This document shows, piece after piece, positions 48,429 to 51,279 of a DNA stretch of 51,279 bases. The translations under genes were made by a program, and so were the position numbers. Origin of the DNA: Clostridiaceae bacterium (GTDB taxonomy: Bacteria > Bacillota > Clostridia > Lachnospirales > Lachnospiraceae); the NCBI GenBank assembly GCA_902362865.1, contig CABIYE010000020.1, forward strand, positions 1 through 51,279, read 5' to 3'. The notes under the pieces are model-generated. The model was given only the letters and a program-made list of their open reading frames with translations, made no database searches and had not been told where the DNA came from. Within the stretch, counting starts at the first letter, position 1. Each line of letters begins with the position of its first letter.

Positions 48429-51279
48429 AAGTCCTTTTGCCTGAAGAGCCTTTGATGCTTTGTCAAGTGCAGCAACTGCATCATCGATTTCTTGCTGTGT
48501 TGCATCTTCTTTCGCTAATACTTCTTCTGCCTTCTTCAAAGCTTCTTCATAAGCTGCCCAGCTTTCTGCTGAATACTTAGCTTTCTCCGTATCCGGAATT
48601 GCATTTTTAACTGCCGTCTCAAGTTCCTTCTTGTCTGTATCATCTGGTTTCGCTGCTTCCTTCACTGTAACCTTAAAGGTTGCTGTCTTTCCTTCATATG
48701 TTACTGTTACTGTCTGATCGCCAACCTTGGTCTTGTCATAGCCGCTTACTTTACAATCCGCAACTGCAACGTCCTTTGTTGTGTCGTCGCTATAGTTAGC
48801 GGTCACCTTCATTCCGTCAAGAACAAGTTCTTCACCCACCGTATACTCCGTCTTTGTCGGAGGTGTAACCGTAATGGATTCTAATTCCGCCTCATCAACA
48901 GAGCCAGACACTTCGCCAAATACTTCCCACTCGCCAATACCAAAACCGGTGGAACCTGAACCATTTCTGGTAGGAGTCAGTCGAATTTTCGTCGTTTTAA
49001 TTGGCTCTGTAAATGTTGCAACATTCCAGTAACGGTTATTTCCATTGATAAAGCTGGACTCATTATTGGAAGTCTCTGTCTCTGTACCATATTTTACGCC
49101 TACAGATGTAATTGCCGCACCGGTTTCATCTGTCATATCGGTAAGCTCAACCCAGGAATCCGTCTCAGCATCATAGTACTCTGCTTTACAGGATTGCGGG
49201 AATTTCACGCCGCCGTTGTCAGACCACCACATTACACGCATTCCGTAAAGATCGTATTCCTGATCCCATGTCAGCGTAATCGTATCGGTATCGCCACTCA
49301 TTGAGTAGGTATTCCATGTCATGGAAGGTCCATCTGCCAGCGTACCGTCAATCACCTTCTTTGGTGCTGTATTCCGATCCAGATACGGATTCACAAATGT
49401 TGCAGAAGGAGTTGCCTTCGGAGCCACATTATTCTCTCGCGGATCTTTCTTCTCTTCTACTTCAAACTCCGTTTCATCTGTCAGAGTTTTGCCATCTGCC
49501 GTTGTTACCGTAACCTTAAGAGTAGTTTTTCCAACTGCAAGACCTTTGATTGTTACTGTGGCAGCGTCTGCACCACTGACAATTTCAAGGCTGTCACCGG
49601 ATACGATTTCCCACTGATAGGACTTCGCTTCTCCGGAAGTAAGCTCCGCTGTTAAGGTTGTCTTCTCTTTCGGGGTAATCGGCATACCGCCGGTAATCAT
49701 CAGATCTGAAATTTCTTCATCCGTCGCTGTTGTCCAGATTAACATCTGGCTGGAACTGTTCTGCCCCTCTACGCCGTCATCTCCACGGTTATTCCATGCA
49801 TAGTATGGAACTGCCTGGAGTTTCGCAAGCTTTCCATTCACACTTCCGTCGTCATACATCACGTCGCCGGTAATCTCTACAACACCGTCCAGAAGGTCTT
49901 CCTTGTACTCAGCTTTCAGCTCAGATGCTCTCGGAATTACGAAGTTCAGAGGGCTGAACTCCTCAATGTCTTCATTCATCTGTGCATTGCCTGCTTTTTC
50001 CATACAATATACGATTGGTCCGCGCTCTAATACGATCCGTCCTTCATTCGTTGTTACATGCGGATCTGCCTCTGTCTTACGTACTTCCATCGGCATCTCG
50101 ATTGTCACAACATCACCTTTTTTCCAGGTACGGTCGACCGTCACATAACCATTTTCTTTTTCGCCTGTTACTTCCGTATCATTTACCTTAATTGTAACAG
50201 TCTTATTCTCCTGCTCATCAATCCATCCCGGGATACGAATCTTCATTGCAAATGCCTTATCCGCTGCCGGATCTACCGTCATCTTTACAGAGCCTTCCCA
50301 TGGATAGTTTGTTTCCTGTGTGATCGCAACCTCTGTGCCATCCACATTGACAGAACCGTCGCTTCCGATATACTGGTTCACATACAGTTTATCCCCATGT
50401 ACGGTATACATATATTCGCTTAATTTTGCAATCGTTCTCATCAGGTTCGGTGGGCAGCATGCACATCCAAACCATTCACTTCTTGCATTTCCGCTTTCAA
50501 CTTCCAGAAGTGTGGAATAATAGAACCGGTTACCATCCAGGTTCGTTCCAACCAGGATAGAGTTGTAAAGGTTTCTTTCTACCACATCTGCATATTTTGC
50601 ATCTTCGTACAGAAGGTTCATTCTCTGGTTCCAGTTTGCAGAACCGATTGCTGCACAGATCTCACAGTAGGACTGATCGTTCGGAAGAACGTAGTCATCG
50701 CCAAAGCCTTCGGAGTCTGAACTTGGAGCTGTCGTACCAATACCGCCTGTAATATAAGTCTTGCGGTTTTCTACCGCATCCCAGATGGTACTGAGGGTGT
50801 TCATATAGGTTTGTTTGGTCTCATTGTCATCCGGAAGAAGCGCTGCTACATCCGTTGCTCCTGTATAGAAATACATTGCACGTACGGAATGCCCAACTGC
50901 ACTTGTCTCGTTTGCAAATGCCGTCCTGTCCTGAGAATATGTACCGCCATAGTATCCGCTGTCACGGAGCGAAGAGTTTTCTCCACGTCTGTCGATGAAA
51001 AGCTGTGCCGTCTCCACATACTTGTCGCCAGCTCCTTCGCCTTCATATTCTTCAACCAGCTTAGCAATCTTAATCAGACCGAGTTCCACTTCTTCATGTC
51101 CCGGTACTTCATGACGCTCTCCATCTGGTCCAAAGAGTGATACAATTTCATCCGCAAATCTCTTACCAGCTACATAGAGGCTATAATCCGGCTTGCCGAT
51201 TCCTTCTCTGTAACGGGTATATGCATCAACAGCCTCAAAGAAATGACCCGCGCAGTACATCTCATGGTTGGAGAAATCC
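47865..51279 (-). CDS. SLH-anchored GH127 beta-L-arabinofuranosidase, 5' end outside window
   Basis: The reading frame is open to the window edge; about 1137 residues are visible. Counting from the Met at 51260, residues 1 to ~540 are a glycoside hydrolase 127 core. Key residues match HypBA1: acid/base Glu184, zinc ligands Glu200 and Cys202 (YCEIC), nucleophile Cys268 and ligand Cys269 (CACCPPN). Then follow an Ig-like domain, a discoidin/F5-8C-like carbohydrate-binding domain, a bacterial Ig-like domain (~795-870), a FIVAR helical module, and three SLH repeats (945-1131). The last residues of the opening motif (NHEMYCAGHFFEA) sit at the edge. It probably trims plant arabinan or glycoproteins at the cell surface. 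Confidence 0.85.
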   Translation of the reverse strand, partial: DFSNHEMYCAGHFFEAVDAYTRYREGIGKPDYSLYVAGKRFADEIVSLFGPDGERHEVPGHEEVELGLIKIAKLVEEYEGEGAGDKYVETAQLFIDRRGENSSLRDSGYYGGTYSQDRTAFANETSAVGHSVRAMYFYTGATDVAALLPDDNETKQTYMNTLSTIWDAVENRKTYITGGIGTTAPSSDSEGFGDDYVLPNDQSYCEICAAIGSANWNQRMNLLYEDAKYADVVERNLYNSILVGTNLDGNRFYYSTLLEVESGNARSEWFGCACCPPNLMRTIAKLSEYMYTVHGDKLYVNQYIGSDGSVNVDGTEVAITQETNYPWEGSVKMTVDPAADKAFAMKIRIPGWIDEQENKTVTIKVNDTEVTGEKENGYVTVDRTWKKGDVVTIEMPMEVRKTEADPHVTTNEGRIVLERGPIVYCMEKAGNAQMNEDIEEFSPLNFVIPRASELKAEYKEDLLDGVVEITGDVMYDDGSVNGKLAKLQAVPYYAWNNRGDDGVEGQNSSSQMLIWTTATDEEISDLMITGGMPITPKEKTTLTAELTSGEAKSYQWEIVSGDSLEIVSGADAATVTIKGLAVGKTTLKVTVTTADGKTLTDETEFEVEEKKDPRENNVAPKATPSATFVNPYLDRNTAPKKVIDGTLADGPSMTWNTYSMSGDTDTITLTWDQEYDLYGMRVMWWSDNGGVKFPQSCKAEYYDAETDSWVELTDMTDETGAAITSVGVKYGTETETSNNESSFINGNNRYWNVATFTEPIKTTKIRLTPTRNGSGSTGFGIGEWEVFGEVSGSVDEAELESITVTPPTKTEYTVGEELVLDGMKVTANYSDDTTKDVAVADCKVSGYDKTKVGDQTVTVTYEGKTATFKVTVKEAAKPDDTDKKELETAVKNAIPDTEKAKYSAESWAAYEEALKKAEEVLAKEDATQQEIDDAVAALDKASKALQAKGLPYEDVVESDWFYDEVAYNYYEEIMTGMDPTHFGPYVVLPRAQFATILHRIEGKPAAEYTNRFPDVPDEQFYSTAVLWAADAKIITGYTDSGYFGTNDPITREQMVTMMYRYAEYKGYESKDPTDISAFTDADKVTEFAEKAMKWAVANGIIAGKENEDGSYRLDPQGDTSRAECAIIIERFMKTFEE

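Noticed and set aside
1..51279. CRISPR array, prophage, transposase, tRNA or rRNA
   Set aside because: No regularly spaced repeats, phage/transposase motifs, or tRNA/rRNA-like sequences were recognised by eye.

Overview
The window is chromosomal DNA of a spore-forming, anaerobic, Gram-positive Firmicute, most likely a gut Lachnospiraceae. The evidence is a complete eight-gene spoIIIA operon, spo0A and spoIVB, the gene order nusB-xseA-xseB-ispA-dxs-tlyA-nadK-argR-recN-spoIVB-spo0A, an [FeFe] hydrogenase, a cobalamin methionine synthase with a separate activation protein, a DUF4317 protein, and secreted proteins with C-terminal SLH domains. I see no rRNA, tRNA, CRISPR array, transposase or prophage. 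All but three long genes lie on the minus strand.

Layout, left to right. (1) 1-6480: carA-carB followed after 12 bp by an SLH-anchored CHAP hydrolase; the carA leader holds two tiny ORFs running through an intrinsic terminator. (2) 6506-9163: a membrane-attached transglutaminase-like protein and a SpoIID-like/peptidoglycan-binding protein, transcribed divergently from promoters whose -35 boxes overlap. (3) 9191-10022: a PucR-type regulator fragment and a non-coding stretch with a possible pseudoknot RNA ending in a terminator. (4) 10023-18000: phosphoglucomutase, DacF-type carboxypeptidase, DUF4317, pentapeptide and ProX-type proteins, Maf, a class III aminotransferase with a terminator in its leader, and rpsU (58 codons). 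(5) 18010-27727: alaS, the hydrogenase, then glgA-metF-metH activation protein-metH. (6) 27797-38753: a long housekeeping and sporulation run from Asp23/Gls24 to spo0A (isoprenoid synthesis, exonuclease VII, NAD kinase, ArgR, RecN). (7) 38835-45374: prfC and spoIIIAA-AH, with a good sigma-E-like promoter. (8) 45521-51279: pnp with a structured leader, and the 3' part of a very large SLH-anchored GH127 beta-L-arabinofuranosidase.

How the genes work together. The sporulation genes form the mother-cell/forespore channel (SpoIIIAA-AH), the forespore-to-mother-cell signal (SpoIVB) and the master switch (Spo0A, with its own 0A boxes upstream). metF, the activation protein and metH form a methyl-transfer unit that makes methionine from homocysteine. 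dxs and ispA belong to isoprenoid precursor synthesis. The two SLH proteins at the window ends share a 187-residue anchor (about 76% identical by my hand count) and presumably sit on the same secondary cell-wall polymer.

The most interesting non-coding signals are the carA leader, the pseudoknot candidate near 9753-9858, two places where a sigma-A promoter is embedded in the upstream gene's terminator (alaS and prfC), the overlapping divergent promoters at 7839-7845, the aminotransferase leader with an Arg-Arg-Arg mini-ORF, and the pnp leader. All structures and promoters were found by eye.
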